Shown: piece by piece, positions 53,195 to 62,329 of the stretch
Numbering within the stretch: the stretch's first letter is position 1
Layout: every line of letters begins with the position of its first letter
Assembly: GCF_040448305.1 (NCBI RefSeq)
Contig: NZ_CP148752.1
Span: 3,038,001-3,102,000 of the forward strand
Source: Pseudomonas fluorescens
GTDB taxonomy: Bacteria > Pseudomonadota > Gammaproteobacteria > Pseudomonadales > Pseudomonadaceae
DNA length: 64,000 nucleotides
Reading direction: 5' to 3'
The notes under the pieces: generated by a model
The model's input: the letters and a program-made list of their open reading frames with translations, nothing else
Database searches by the model: none
What the model was told of the DNA's origin: nothing
Made by a program: the position numbers and the translations under genes

Positions 53195-55269
53195 CGATCA
53201 CGCTCGGCCGCCTGAAGTCGCGCACAGGCGAGCAATTCCAGGCGTCGTGCGGCATCCGCTCCATCGAGCAGGGCTTCGCTGTAACCGGGCAAGCGCCGCG
53301 ACCAATTGGGGTGTGTGTCGATGGTGCCAGGCAGGTTGGCTTGCTGTTCGACGCCAAGGGCATCTTCCAGCGGCAGCAGCACCAACGGCGAGCGGGTATG
53401 ACCGAGGAAACGCACGCTGGCATCGAGCACTTGGTCGGTTTCGTGGGACTCTTCGCGAAAGTTTTGCGGGTCCTGGCTCAACGCCCGGCGCAGGCCTTCA
53501 CGCTCGCGCTCGCGGTGCTGACGCCATTCGATTTCTGCGCTGGCATCGACCAGGCCGAGCCGGGCGTTCCAGTCGATATCGCGACCATGCCACCAACCGT
53601 TGAGGGTCGGCAGGTCATGGGTGCTGGTGGTGGCCAGGGCGTTGTCCGGCCAGTCGAGGATCGGCTTGAAGTGCGTGTTGTCCTGTTCGAACAGCAACAC
53701 CCGCATGCCGAGCATCGAGCGTGCGATGAGTTTTTCCCGCAGGCCGTCCGGCACGGTGCCGAGGTCTTCGCCGAGGACGATGGCCTGGTGACGATGGGAC
53801 TCCAGGGTCAGCAGGCGCAGCAGGTCGTCCACCGGGTAGTACAGGTAAGCGCCGTCGGCCGGCGGCGAGCCATTGGGGATTACCCACAAACGCTGCAAGC
53901 CCATGACGTGATCGATGCGCAAGCCACCGGAGTGGGCGAAGTTGGCCCGCAGCATTTCGATAAAGGCCCGGAAACCATTGCGCACCAGGCCTTCAGGGGA
54001 GAACGCGGAAATCCCCCAGCCCTGGCCAGTGCGGTTGAGAATGTCCGGCGGCGCACCAACGGTGAGGGAGGCGAGCAGTTCGTCCTGACGGCTCCAGGCC
54101 TGGCTGCCGCCGCCGTCGGCGCCAACGGCCAGATCGGCAATCAGGCCGATACTCATGCCGCTGGCGCGGGCGGCGGTTTGCGCGCGCTCCAGGCAGCGCG
54201 TGATCAGCCACTGGCAGAAAGCGAAGAAGCCGATGCGCCCGGCATTTTCTTCGGCGAATGCCGCCAGTTCGGCGCTGCGCGGGTTGCGCCAGGGTTCGGG
54301 CCACTGCCGCCAGTCGAGGTGTTCACCGCGGGCGGCGCGCGCCTCCTGGATGGCTTCGAAGCGGCAGTGGTTCTCCAGCGCTTCGCCGGCAGCGTGACGA
54401 AAACTGCTGAAGTCTTCGTGCAACGGGTGTTCACCCTGGACGAAACCTTCGTACAGCGACTGCAGCAACCGATGCTTGGCTTCAGCGGCGGCCGGCCAGT
54501 CAATCAGCGGACGCTCTTCCAGCGTCTTGAGCTCAATGGCCAGCCCGGTTGCATCGATGGCGGTACGCAGCGCGCGTTCGCCGAGAATGGTGCCGGGGGC
54601 GCAGTAAAGGCTGTTGAGAAACAAACGGCTGGATGGCGAATAGGGGCTGTAGCGTTGGGTGTCACTGGAAAACATCGCATGCAAGGGGCTGATCGCCAGC
54701 GCCTCGGCGCCACGCTCGCCGGCCACCCGGGCGAGGTCTTCCAGCGCCTGGGTGTCACCAAACCCGCCATCGCCGGGGCGGCGCAATCCATACAACTGCA
54801 CGCTCAGGCCCCAGGCACGGGGGATCGGGTTGTCCACGGCATCGGCCACGCTGTAGCAACGGGCCGGGGCCACGGCCAGGGTGAAGCTTTGTCCGTCGAT
54901 GCTGACCTGTTGATAGCCGACCGGTACCAGCCCCGGCAGCACCGCGTTGGCGTCCAGTTTCAGGTTGAGCCGCGAACCGTCCTCAAGGTGGATTTCGCAA
55001 GGGGTCCCGGGCTCGAAGAAACGCGCCAGGTCCAGGCCCGCCCCGACATCGGCGGTGATCAATGGCGGCAAGTGATGGGTCTGTTGCACCGCTTGCAGTT
55101 CCAGCAGGCTGGCGTCGATTTCCTGGGCACTGCCGGCCGGGTGGCCAAGGCCGGTCAGCACGTTGCGCAACACGGACGGCGCGACTTTTTGCGGGCGACC
55201 GTTGGCGTCGAGCCAGTCGACGGCCAGGCCGGCACGGCTGGCCAGGATTTCCAGTTGCGCATCACTCAT
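53191..55269 (-). CDS. malQ: 4-alpha-glucanotransferase MalQ
   Basis: A 692-residue GH77 amylomaltase that disproportionates malto-oligosaccharides. It has an N-terminal extension (about 1-150) typical of bacterial MalQ, then the catalytic domain: WGLSVQLYGLRRPGDGGFGD, ISPLHAMFSSDTQRYSPYSP, nucleophile Asp in LRIDHVMGLQRLWVIP, and the acid/base Glu in VLGEDLGTVPDGLRE with later THDLPTLNGWWHGRD. The start MSDAQLEIL overlaps the treZ stop by 4 bp; a longer upstream reading runs through treZ in another frame and was rejected. It recycles short glucans that TreY cannot use. Confidence 0.96.
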   Translation of the reverse strand: MSDAQLEILASRAGLAVDWLDANGRPQKVAPSVLRNVLTGLGHPAGSAQEIDASLLELQAVQQTHHLPPLITADVGAGLDLARFFEPGTPCEIHLEDGSRLNLKLDANAVLPGLVPVGYQQVSIDGQSFTLAVAPARCYSVADAVDNPIPRAWGLSVQLYGLRRPGDGGFGDTQALEDLARVAGERGAEALAISPLHAMFSSDTQRYSPYSPSSRLFLNSLYCAPGTILGERALRTAIDATGLAIELKTLEERPLIDWPAAAEAKHRLLQSLYEGFVQGEHPLHEDFSSFRHAAGEALENHCRFEAIQEARAARGEHLDWRQWPEPWRNPRSAELAAFAEENAGRIGFFAFCQWLITRCLERAQTAARASGMSIGLIADLAVGADGGGSQAWSRQDELLASLTVGAPPDILNRTGQGWGISAFSPEGLVRNGFRAFIEMLRANFAHSGGLRIDHVMGLQRLWVIPNGSPPADGAYLYYPVDDLLRLLTLESHRHQAIVLGEDLGTVPDGLREKLIARSMLGMRVLLFEQDNTHFKPILDWPDNALATTSTHDLPTLNGWWHGRDIDWNARLGLVDASAEIEWRQHREREREGLRRALSQDPQNFREESHETDQVLDASVRFLGHTRSPLVLLPLEDALGVEQQANLPGTIDTHPNWSRRLPGYSEALLDGADAARRLELLACARLQAAERDR

Positions 55270-57062
55270 GGACGCTCTCCAAACGAGGTAGCAAAGGGGG
55301 TTGCGGCGGCGAGGCTGACGAGCGCGCAATACGGGGCAAGGGTGTTTGGGGCCGGCAGGTCGGGGTTCTGTGGCGGGTATTCGAACAAGCACATGGCATC
55401 GGTCTGTGAGGTGTGGACTACGGGGCTGGCGCTGAGGTTCAGGTCAATGCGCAGTTGGCTGCCATCGCCCAAACGCCAGGATGCACTGACCGCGCCTTCG
55501 CCTAGTACGTAGCTGCCCAGTGCCTGGGCGCCCGGCAGGCGCGGGATGATGTGCCGGTGACGGATTTGCAACAGTCGGCAATACAGGTCGTGCATCTCGC
55601 AATGGCCGGTCGATGGCAGGACCGGACGGGATGCTGCAAACGTCTGCGGATCGTTCGGGTCCGGAATGTGTTCGCGCAGGTTTGGGTCGGCAAATGCGCT
55701 GAAAGCCGCGAACTCGTTGCGCCGGCCGTCGCGAACCTGCTTGGCCAATTCACCGTGATGGCTGGTGAAAAACAGGAAGGGTTGCTCGACGGCAAACTCG
55801 TCGCCCATGAACAGCAGCGGAATCATCGGCGACAACAGCAGCAATACGGTGGCGGCCCGCAGCGCTTGTGGGTGGGCGAGTTGATGCAGGCGCTCGCCGA
55901 AGGCCCGGTTGCCGATCTGGTCATGGTTCTGCAAAAACAGGATGAAGGCACTGGGCGGCAGATGCCCGCTGGGTTCACCGCGCGCCACACCATGGCGGTT
56001 GAGATGGCCCTGGAACACGAAACCCTGGCTCAGGCAGCGCGCCAATTGTTCGGTGGGGTTATGCGCGTAGTCAGCGTAATAGGCGTCGGTTTCGCCGGTC
56101 AGTAACACATGCAGGGCATTGTGGCCGTCATCGTTCCATTGCGCGTCGTAACCCTGTTCGAGCAGGCTGGCCTGGTTGTGTTCGTTCTCCACCATCAGCC
56201 ACACATGCCGCGCCGGTCCCGTCTGCTGGCGCACCCGTCGTGCCAGCTCCTGGAGGAAATCCGGGTCTTCGATGGCGTGTACCGCGTCCAGGCGCAAACC
56301 GTCGAAACGGTATTCGAGCAGCCACATCAAGGCGTTTTCGATGAAGAAGTCCCGCACTTCGCGACGGCGCAAGTCGATGGCTGCGCCCCACGGCGTGTGT
56401 TTGTCTTCGCGAAAAAAGCCCTTGGCATATCGATGCAGGTAATTGCCGTCCGGGCCGAAGTGGTTGTAGACCACGTCGAGAATCACCGCCAGGCCATGAC
56501 CATGGGCGGTGTCGATCAAGTGCTTGAGCTGCTCGGGTGAACCATAGGAAGCCTGGGGCGCGTAGGGCAGCACGCCGTCATATCCCCAATTACGTTCACC
56601 GGGAAACTGCGCGACGGGCATCAGTTCGATCGCTGTGACACCCAGTTCGACCAGGCGTGCCAGATGCTGCTCGACGGCGCTGAAGCCGCCGAGCGCACCG
56701 ACATGCAGTTCGTAGATCACCGCCTCGTTCCAAGGCCGCCCCAACCAGGCGCTGTGTTGCCAGGCATAGGCCAGCGGATCGACCACCACACTGTGCCGGT
56801 CGATATCGCCGGCCTGAGCGCGGGAGGCCGGGTCGGGCACTTCCAGTTCGCCGTCGATGCTGTAGCGGTAACGCGTACCCGCCGCGCATCGGGTGTTGCT
56901 CACGAACCAGCCGTCGGCCTGGGGTAGCAACGGCAAGGACTGTCCATTTTCCAGTTCGACACTGACGTAGAACGCATCTGGCGCCCACAACGCGAATCGC
57001 GTGTGCTCTGCGTCCAGCATGATTGCGCCGTGGGGCCAGGTCTCAAGGGTCCGTAACGGCAT
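55266..57062 (-). CDS. treZ: Malto-oligosyltrehalose trehalohydrolase TreZ
   Basis: A 598-residue GH13 hydrolase that cuts trehalose from maltooligosyl trehalose. An N-terminal CBM48-like domain (about 1-100; TRFALWAPDAFYVSVELENG) precedes VIYELHVGALGGFSAVEQHL, ELMPVAQFPGERNWGYDGV, VYNHFGPDGNYLHRYAKGFF, catalytic Asp in GLRLDAVHAIEDPDFL, Glu in LMVENEHNQASL, and NHDQIGNRAFGERL. Length and motif order match TreZ rather than GlgB. It starts 12 bp after the glgA stop and overlaps malQ by 4 bp, so glgA-treZ-malQ-treY read as one operon. Confidence 0.96.
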   Translation of the reverse strand: MPLRTLETWPHGAIMLDAEHTRFALWAPDAFYVSVELENGQSLPLLPQADGWFVSNTRCAAGTRYRYSIDGELEVPDPASRAQAGDIDRHSVVVDPLAYAWQHSAWLGRPWNEAVIYELHVGALGGFSAVEQHLARLVELGVTAIELMPVAQFPGERNWGYDGVLPYAPQASYGSPEQLKHLIDTAHGHGLAVILDVVYNHFGPDGNYLHRYAKGFFREDKHTPWGAAIDLRRREVRDFFIENALMWLLEYRFDGLRLDAVHAIEDPDFLQELARRVRQQTGPARHVWLMVENEHNQASLLEQGYDAQWNDDGHNALHVLLTGETDAYYADYAHNPTEQLARCLSQGFVFQGHLNRHGVARGEPSGHLPPSAFILFLQNHDQIGNRAFGERLHQLAHPQALRAATVLLLLSPMIPLLFMGDEFAVEQPFLFFTSHHGELAKQVRDGRRNEFAAFSAFADPNLREHIPDPNDPQTFAASRPVLPSTGHCEMHDLYCRLLQIRHRHIIPRLPGAQALGSYVLGEGAVSASWRLGDGSQLRIDLNLSASPVVHTSQTDAMCLFEYPPQNPDLPAPNTLAPYCALVSLAAATPFATSFGERP

Positions 57063-57074
57063 CTTGAAAGCCTC

Positions 57075-58658
57075 TTACTGTTTGTTCGATTTCCCCAATG
57101 CTTTAGCCACAAGCTGTTCGTAGAGCTCGGCGTAGGGTTCGACCGCCTTGCACCAGTTGAACGGCGCCGCCATGGCCCGGCAGCGCATGGCGTGCAGCAG
57201 GTCGGGAAAGGCGAACACCTTGAACGCGCGGCTCAGGGCTTCCTGGTAGCTCTGCACCGTGGATTCATCGAACAGGAAACCGGTCACGCCGTTTTCGATG
57301 GTGTCGGCCAGGCCACCGGTGTTGCGTGCCACCGGCAACGAGCCGAAGCGCTGGGCGTACATCTGGCTCAGGCCGCATGGCTCGTAACGCGAGGGCATCA
57401 GCAGGAAGTCGCTGCCGGCGAACATGCGCCGGGCGTCGGTTTCGTTGAAGCCGATGCGCACGCCGATCTGCCCGGGGAAACGCAGGGCCAGTTCGCGCAT
57501 CGACTGTTCTTCTTCCGGCTCGCCACGGCCGATGATCGCGATCTGCCCGCCGTTTTTGACGATGTACTCGGACACCGCTTCGGTCAGGTCCAGGCCTTTC
57601 TGGTAGACCAGCCGCGAAACCACGGCGAACAGCGGCCCTTCGGAATCTTCCAGGCCGAACAGTTCGCGGACATGGGCGGCGTTCACAGCCTTGCCATCCC
57701 AGTCGCCGATGTTGAACGGGCAGAACAGGTGCGGATCGGTCGCCGCATCCCAGCTTTCATCGATGCCGTTGGGAATGCCGCTGAGCAGGCCTTGCTGGGT
57801 CTTGGCGGCAAGGAACCCGTCGAGACCGCAGCCGAAATCCGGGGTGGTGATTTCCTGGGCGTAGGTCGCGCTGACCGTGGTGATGTGGCTCGAATAGGCC
57901 ATGCCGGCCTTGAGGAACGACATCTTGCCGTAGAACTCCATGCCTTCCTGTTGCAGCGCGTGATGGGGAATGCCCAGTTCGGGGCACGAGCCCAGGCTGG
58001 TCACGCCTTGATAAGCCAGGTTGTGGATGGTGAACAGCGTCGGCGTGCGCTGCCCACGCCAGTGCATGTAGGCCGGAGCCAGGCCAGCAGGCCAGTCGTG
58101 GGCGTGCACCAGGTCCGGGCACCAGTGGATCTGCGCGAGGTTGGCGGCAATATCGGCCGCCGCCAGGCCCAGGCGGGCGAAACGGATATGGTTGTCCGGC
58201 CAGTCGCGGCCGTTGTTGGCGCCGTAGGGCGAACCTTCGCGCTCGTAGAGCTCGGGGCAGATCAGTACGTAAATGACCAGGCCATCGGGCATGTCCATGC
58301 GCCCGATCTTGCACGGTGGCAGCGCAGCATGACCGCCAAGCTCACCGATGATATGGATGGGGTTTTCGCTGTGCAGCACCTGCGGATAACCGGGGATCAA
58401 CACCCGTACATCGTGCAGATGGGCCATGGCCCGTGGCAGGGCCGCGGAAACGTCGCCCAGGCCACCGGTTTTCACCAGGTCGGCAATTTCCGAGGTGACG
58501 AACAGGACTTTTTTACGGTTCGGATTCTGCTTGGCTGCCGGGGTCAACGTCCTGGTGCCTGGAACGCTGACGGGTTGGGTGTTTGCGGCAGTAACGGCGC
58601 TCGATTCGCCGACCTGATGAGCACGCTCTCCCTGTATTTCCAAAGCCGTACTGATCAT
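57075..58658 (-). CDS. glgA: Glycogen synthase GlgA
   Basis: A 527-residue GT5 glycosyltransferase. A poorly conserved 48-residue N-terminus precedes KKVLFVTSEIADLVKTGGLG; the nucleotide-sugar motif KTGG is at residues 63-66. Further family motifs are VHAHDWPAGLAPAYMHWR, TIHNLAYQGV, GILNGI-type GIPNGIDESWDAATDP, VSRLVYQKGLDL and LMPSRYEPCGLSQMYAQRFG with the catalytic Glu. The start MISTALEIQ follows GGGAG; the extra upstream codons lack support. ADP-glucose would be the expected donor, but no glgC is seen here, so its donor in this organism cannot be settled. First gene of the minus-strand glgA-treZ-malQ-treY operon. Confidence 0.95.
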   Translation of the reverse strand: MISTALEIQGERAHQVGESSAVTAANTQPVSVPGTRTLTPAAKQNPNRKKVLFVTSEIADLVKTGGLGDVSAALPRAMAHLHDVRVLIPGYPQVLHSENPIHIIGELGGHAALPPCKIGRMDMPDGLVIYVLICPELYEREGSPYGANNGRDWPDNHIRFARLGLAAADIAANLAQIHWCPDLVHAHDWPAGLAPAYMHWRGQRTPTLFTIHNLAYQGVTSLGSCPELGIPHHALQQEGMEFYGKMSFLKAGMAYSSHITTVSATYAQEITTPDFGCGLDGFLAAKTQQGLLSGIPNGIDESWDAATDPHLFCPFNIGDWDGKAVNAAHVRELFGLEDSEGPLFAVVSRLVYQKGLDLTEAVSEYIVKNGGQIAIIGRGEPEEEQSMRELALRFPGQIGVRIGFNETDARRMFAGSDFLLMPSRYEPCGLSQMYAQRFGSLPVARNTGGLADTIENGVTGFLFDESTVQSYQEALSRAFKVFAFPDLLHAMRCRAMAAPFNWCKAVEPYAELYEQLVAKALGKSNKQ

Positions 58659-59216
58659 ATGAATCTCCCGTGTTGTTGATCTAATTCTTAGGTCTGGCAA
58701 ACGGTGTTCCATGGCCAATTCCCGTGGCCGGCGCAAACGCGCTACGCATCAGTGAGCAAGCGCTGCCCAATGCGTCTAGGCAAAAGGGTTGAATCAGCCG
58801 TTGCAAAGATTGCACCAGTCGCAACGCACCTTCTTGTCAGAGGACCGATCGGGATTGGAAAAAGTTTCGACTATTTTTCCATTTTGTGACCGACCGGTTT
58901 CGCTTTGAGAAAATGAGTCTAGGCCAGAACTTAGAGCGGTAAAGGGCAGATGGCAAAATTGTTCGACAATCGGTTTGTAGCGGTACGGACGTGCCTGATC
59001 GAGGTGCAAACGCCCCGACGAAGTGCATGTTTTTTTGCGTTTTGGCCTCAAAAAGTCACTGGGCAGTCACATAAATGTGCGACGTGATTTATCAGATGCG
59101 CACCGTTGTGGTGCGTACTTTTGAGTCCTGCATTTGGCCGAACCACTGCCTTACTGCCCACCTTGGTGCCTTGTTATAGTTCGGGCCTCATTTTTGCCCG
59201 CAAAAGGATCATTGGC
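58659..59216. other. Divergent promoter region between glgA and crotonase gene
   Basis: This 558 bp gap separates two divergent genes and contains no convincing gene. It is AT-richer between 58850 and 59100. A small inverted repeat GCGCACC-GTTGT-GGTGCG lies near 59098-59115. On the plus strand TATAGT at 59175-59180 is a candidate -10 box, with TTACTG 18 bp upstream as a weak -35, and the crotonase ribosome-binding site AAAAGGA follows. Promoters for glgA were not pinpointed. Confidence 0.5.
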
Positions 59217-60029
59217 ATGTCTCAGTACACTGCGTTCAACGTCGAACTGGTCGATAAAATCGCCCATGTGCAGATCAACCGTCCGGAGAAGATCAACTCG
59301 ATGAACGCCGCGTTCTGGAGCGAGATCGTCGAGATCTTCCAGTGGATCGACGACACCGATGAAGTGCGCGTGGTGGTCCTCAGCGGGGCAGGCAAGCATT
59401 TTTCCTCGGGTATCGACCTGATGATGCTGGCCGGTGTGGCCAATGAACTGGGCAAGGACGTCGGACGCAATGCGCGCCTGCTGCGGCGCAAGATTCTCAC
59501 CCTGCAAGCGTCGTTCAATGCGGTCGATAACTGCCGCAAACCGGTGCTTGCGGCCATTCAGGGTTACTGCCTGGGGGGCGCCATCGACCTGATTGCCGCG
59601 TGCGACATGCGTTATGCCGCCGAGGATGCACAGTTCTCGATCAAGGAAATCGACATCGGCATGGCCGCCGACGTTGGCACGCTGCAACGCTTGCCGCGGA
59701 TCATCGGTGACGGCATGCTGCGCGAACTGGCTTACACTGGTCGCACGTTTGGCGCCGACGAAGCGCGGAGCATGGGCCTGGTCAATCGTGTCTACAGCGA
59801 CAACGCCAGTCTGCTCGACGGCGTCATGGGCATTGCCTGCACAATCGCCAGCAAGTCGCCGATTGCCGTCACCGGCACCAAGGAGATGATCAGCTACATG
59901 CGTGACCATCGCATCGATGACGGCCTCGAATACATCGCCACCTGGAACGCCGCCATGCTGCAATCCACCGATCTGCGCGTGGCCATGGCCGCCCATATGA
60001 GCAAACAGAAACCCGAATTTCTGGATTGA
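59217..60029 (+). CDS. Crotonase family protein, dienoyl-CoA isomerase (ECH1)-like
   Basis: A 270-residue enoyl-CoA hydratase/isomerase superfamily member. The oxyanion-hole segments are KHFSSGIDLMML and GYCLGGAIDLIAACDMRYAA. The segment SIKEIDIGMAADVGTLQRLP resembles delta3,5-delta2,4-dienoyl-CoA isomerase (ECH1), and all three acidic residues used there have counterparts (Asp in GGAIDL, Glu in IKEID, Asp in AADVG). This supports isomerase over hydratase, in beta-oxidation of unsaturated fatty acids with odd-position double bonds. Start chosen at MSQYTAFN with AAAAGGA upstream. nudC follows 6 bp later, perhaps cotranscribed. Confidence 0.87.
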   Translation: MSQYTAFNVELVDKIAHVQINRPEKINSMNAAFWSEIVEIFQWIDDTDEVRVVVLSGAGKHFSSGIDLMMLAGVANELGKDVGRNARLLRRKILTLQASFNAVDNCRKPVLAAIQGYCLGGAIDLIAACDMRYAAEDAQFSIKEIDIGMAADVGTLQRLPRIIGDGMLRELAYTGRTFGADEARSMGLVNRVYSDNASLLDGVMGIACTIASKSPIAVTGTKEMISYMRDHRIDDGLEYIATWNAAMLQSTDLRVAMAAHMSKQKPEFLD

Positions 60030-60035
60030 TTAACC

Positions 60036-60866
60036 ATGATTCCTCGCTGGACCACCGCAGTACTGGACACCGATCAACCCGGCGGCTGGGCCATCGCGCG
60101 CAGCCCCGAAGGCTTTCTGTTCGATGACAATGGCGCGCTGTTCGCGCGCGAATGGCTGAAGCGTCAGGACCTGCCGATTCTTGCCGAACATGGCATCGGT
60201 CATCTCGATGGCGAGCCGGTCTATCTGCTGGAACTGCGCAGTCATAGCGAAGTGCCGGGTTGCAACTGGAAAGGGTTGCGGGTGTTCATGCTCGAAGGCG
60301 ATCACACGCTCTACAAGGTGCTCGGTTACGCCGCACAGATCGGTACCTGGGCTCGTGAACACCGTTTTTGCGGTAACTGCGGTCAGGCCATGGCCCAGGT
60401 GCCGCGCGAACGGGCGATGTATTGCCAACCGTGCGATCTGCGCAGCTACCCACGGATTTCGCCGAGCATGATCGTACTGGTGACTCGAGGCGATGAAGTG
60501 CTGTTGGCACGCTCGCCGCGTTTTGTCAGCGGTGTCTACAGCACATTGGCGGGGTTTGCCGAGCCGGGTGAATCAGCCGAGGACTGCCTGATTCGCGAGG
60601 TTCGTGAAGAGGTGAGCATCGAGGTCAGGAATATCCAGTACATGGGCAGCCAGTGCTGGCCGTTCCCGCACTCGATGATGCTCGGCTTTCACGCCGAATA
60701 TGCCGGTGGCGAGATCGTCTGCCAGGAAGACGAGATCGAGGACGCCAAGTGGTTCAACGTGCACGAGCTGCCGCCGTTGCCGGCGTCACGCTCGATTGCC
60801 CGTTACCTGATCGACGTCTATGTGGCGCGGCGCTTAGGCCACGCTGAACCAGTGCTGCCAGGCTAG
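60036..60866 (+). CDS. nudC: NADH pyrophosphatase NudC
   Basis: A 276-residue Nudix hydrolase that splits NAD(H) and can remove NAD caps from RNA. The zinc ribbon is present (FCGNCGQAM and YCQPCDLRSYPR), followed by the Nudix box GFAEPGESAEDCLIREVREE (complete Gx5Ex7REUxEExGU spacing, with SI at the end). The NudC-specific motif reads SQCWPFPHS; the usual form is SQPWPFPxS, so a Pro is replaced by Cys. The 3' end overlaps the convergent TSUP transporter gene by 33 bp. It follows the crotonase gene by only 6 bp. Confidence 0.95.
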   Translation: MIPRWTTAVLDTDQPGGWAIARSPEGFLFDDNGALFAREWLKRQDLPILAEHGIGHLDGEPVYLLELRSHSEVPGCNWKGLRVFMLEGDHTLYKVLGYAAQIGTWAREHRFCGNCGQAMAQVPRERAMYCQPCDLRSYPRISPSMIVLVTRGDEVLLARSPRFVSGVYSTLAGFAEPGESAEDCLIREVREEVSIEVRNIQYMGSQCWPFPHSMMLGFHAEYAGGEIVCQEDEIEDAKWFNVHELPPLPASRSIARYLIDVYVARRLGHAEPVLPG

Positions 60867-61613
60867 GCGCACGGTCAGGCCCAGCACCACGGTGATGAAC
60901 ACCGGACGAATGAATTTCGCGCCGCCACTGATGGCGGTGCGGGCGCCGAAGAAGGCGCCGACCATCAACGACGAGCCCATGCACAGGCCGATGACCCAGT
61001 CCACCTGACCGGAAAAGATGAAGATCGACAGCGCCGCCGCGTTGCTGACGAAGTTCATGCTGCGCGCTACGCCGCTGGCTTTCACCAGGTCGACGGGGTA
61101 GAGCAGCAGGCTGCTCACGGTCCAGAACGCGCCCGTGCCGGGACCGGCCACGCCGTCATAGAAGCCGAGACTGAAGCCTTGGGTCGACTGCCACTTTTTC
61201 TTGATCGGTGCGTTGCTGTCCAGCGGCGCTTTCGGCGTGCCGCCAAACAATAGATAAACGCCACAGGCGAAGACGATCACCGGCAGCATTTTGTTCAGCC
61301 ATTCCGCTGGCAGGTAATGCGCGACCACGGCACCGGTCAGCGCGCCGACCAGGGTACCGACGATGGCATGTACCCATTGCGCGGGGTGGAACAGCTTGCG
61401 CCGGTAGAAGGTGAAACTGGCAATCGCCGAGCCGAAGGTCGAACTGAGTTTGTTGGTGCCCAGCACCAGGTGCGGCGGCAGGCCTGCGGTCAGCAAGGCC
61501 GGGGTGGTCAACAGCCCACCACCACCGGCGATGGCGTCGATGAAACCGGCAACAAAAGCGACAAGGGCCAGGATGGCCAGGGTAGAGAGGTCAACGCTGA
61601 GTTCGAAAGGCAT
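60834..61613 (-). CDS. TSUP family (TauE/SafE) membrane transporter
   Basis: A 259-residue inner-membrane protein with seven to eight hydrophobic segments, of the TauE/SafE/YfcA family linked to export of sulfite, sulfoacetate or other organosulfur anions. The twin Gly-rich family motifs are visible: VAFVAGFIDAIAGGGGLLTT with PALLTAGLPPHLVLGTNKLSS, and SLGFYDGVAGPGTGAFWTV in the second half. It resembles E. coli YfcA most in length and motifs. The substrate cannot be inferred. It is convergent with nudC, with a 33 bp coding overlap. Confidence 0.92.
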   Translation of the reverse strand: MPFELSVDLSTLAILALVAFVAGFIDAIAGGGGLLTTPALLTAGLPPHLVLGTNKLSSTFGSAIASFTFYRRKLFHPAQWVHAIVGTLVGALTGAVVAHYLPAEWLNKMLPVIVFACGVYLLFGGTPKAPLDSNAPIKKKWQSTQGFSLGFYDGVAGPGTGAFWTVSSLLLYPVDLVKASGVARSMNFVSNAAALSIFIFSGQVDWVIGLCMGSSLMVGAFFGARTAISGGAKFIRPVFITVVLGLTVRLAWQHWFSVA

Positions 61614-61693
61614 GGGATCGGCTTATTCGGCGGGTGCAGAAAGAGGCTGCAGGGAAGGGCAGCATCTTAACCACCTGCACAACACAAAACCAA

Positions 61694-61783
61694 TGTAGGA
61701 GCGAGCCTGCTCGCGATGGCGTCATCACATTCAACATTCATGTTGACTGATAGATCGCTATCGCGAGCAGGCTCGCTCCTACA
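61694..61783. repeat. REP doublet (REPIN), variant with GTAGGAG
   Basis: TGTAGGAGCGAGCCTGCTCG on the left and the inverted copy GCGAGCAGGCTCGCTCCTAC on the right. Both arms carry A in place of the second G (GTAGGAG for GTGGGAG), so the base change is compensated and the hairpin stays paired. Confidence 0.95.
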
Positions 61784-61796
61784 GTTTGATCAGTGT

Positions 61797-62273
61797 TTAC
61801 AGGCCAAGGTCCGACAAACTCGGATGATCATCCGGCCGACGCCCCAGCGGCCAGTGGAACTTGCGCTCGCTTTCCTTGATCGGCATGTCGTTGATGCAGG
61901 CGAAGCGACGGGCCATCAGGCCGTCTTCGTTGAACTCCCAGTTTTCGTTGCCGTAGGAGCGGAACCAGTTACCCGAGTCGTCGTGCCATTCATAGGCATA
62001 ACGCACGGCAATGCGATTGTCGGTAAATGCCCAGAGTTCCTTGATCAGCCGGTAGTTCAACTCCTTGGCCCATTTGCGGGTCAGGAAGCCCTTGGCTTCT
62101 TCGCGGTTGTGGGCGAACTCGGCGCGGTTGCGCCATTGGGTGTCCAGGGTGTAGGCCAGGGACACGCGCTCCGGGTCGCGAGAGTTCCAGCCGTCTTCGG
62201 CCAGGCGAACTTTTTCAATGGCCGATTCACGGGTGAAAGGGGGTAATGGCGGACGAATTTCGGCATTAGACAT
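61797..62273 (-). CDS. DUF1348 (NTF2-like) protein
   Basis: A 158-residue protein of the DUF1348 family, with a cone-shaped NTF2-like fold. Family sequence is clear: PPFTRESAIEKVRLAEDGWN, SRDPERVSLAYTLDTQWRNR, FLTRKWAKELNYRLIKELW, FTDNRIAVRYAYEWHDDSGN and WEFNEDGLMARR. The start MSNAEIRPPLPPF was chosen; sequence upstream is unrelated to the family. The function is unknown. It lies 56 bp downstream of the TetR-type regulator gene on the same strand, so it is a good candidate for the regulated partner. Confidence 0.92.
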   Translation of the reverse strand: MSNAEIRPPLPPFTRESAIEKVRLAEDGWNSRDPERVSLAYTLDTQWRNRAEFAHNREEAKGFLTRKWAKELNYRLIKELWAFTDNRIAVRYAYEWHDDSGNWFRSYGNENWEFNEDGLMARRFACINDMPIKESERKFHWPLGRRPDDHPSLSDLGL

Positions 62274-62329
62274 TTCAAGTCTCCGTATCAAGTTAAAGTT
62301 CAAACATTGTGTCGAGCTTGATTGAGTTG

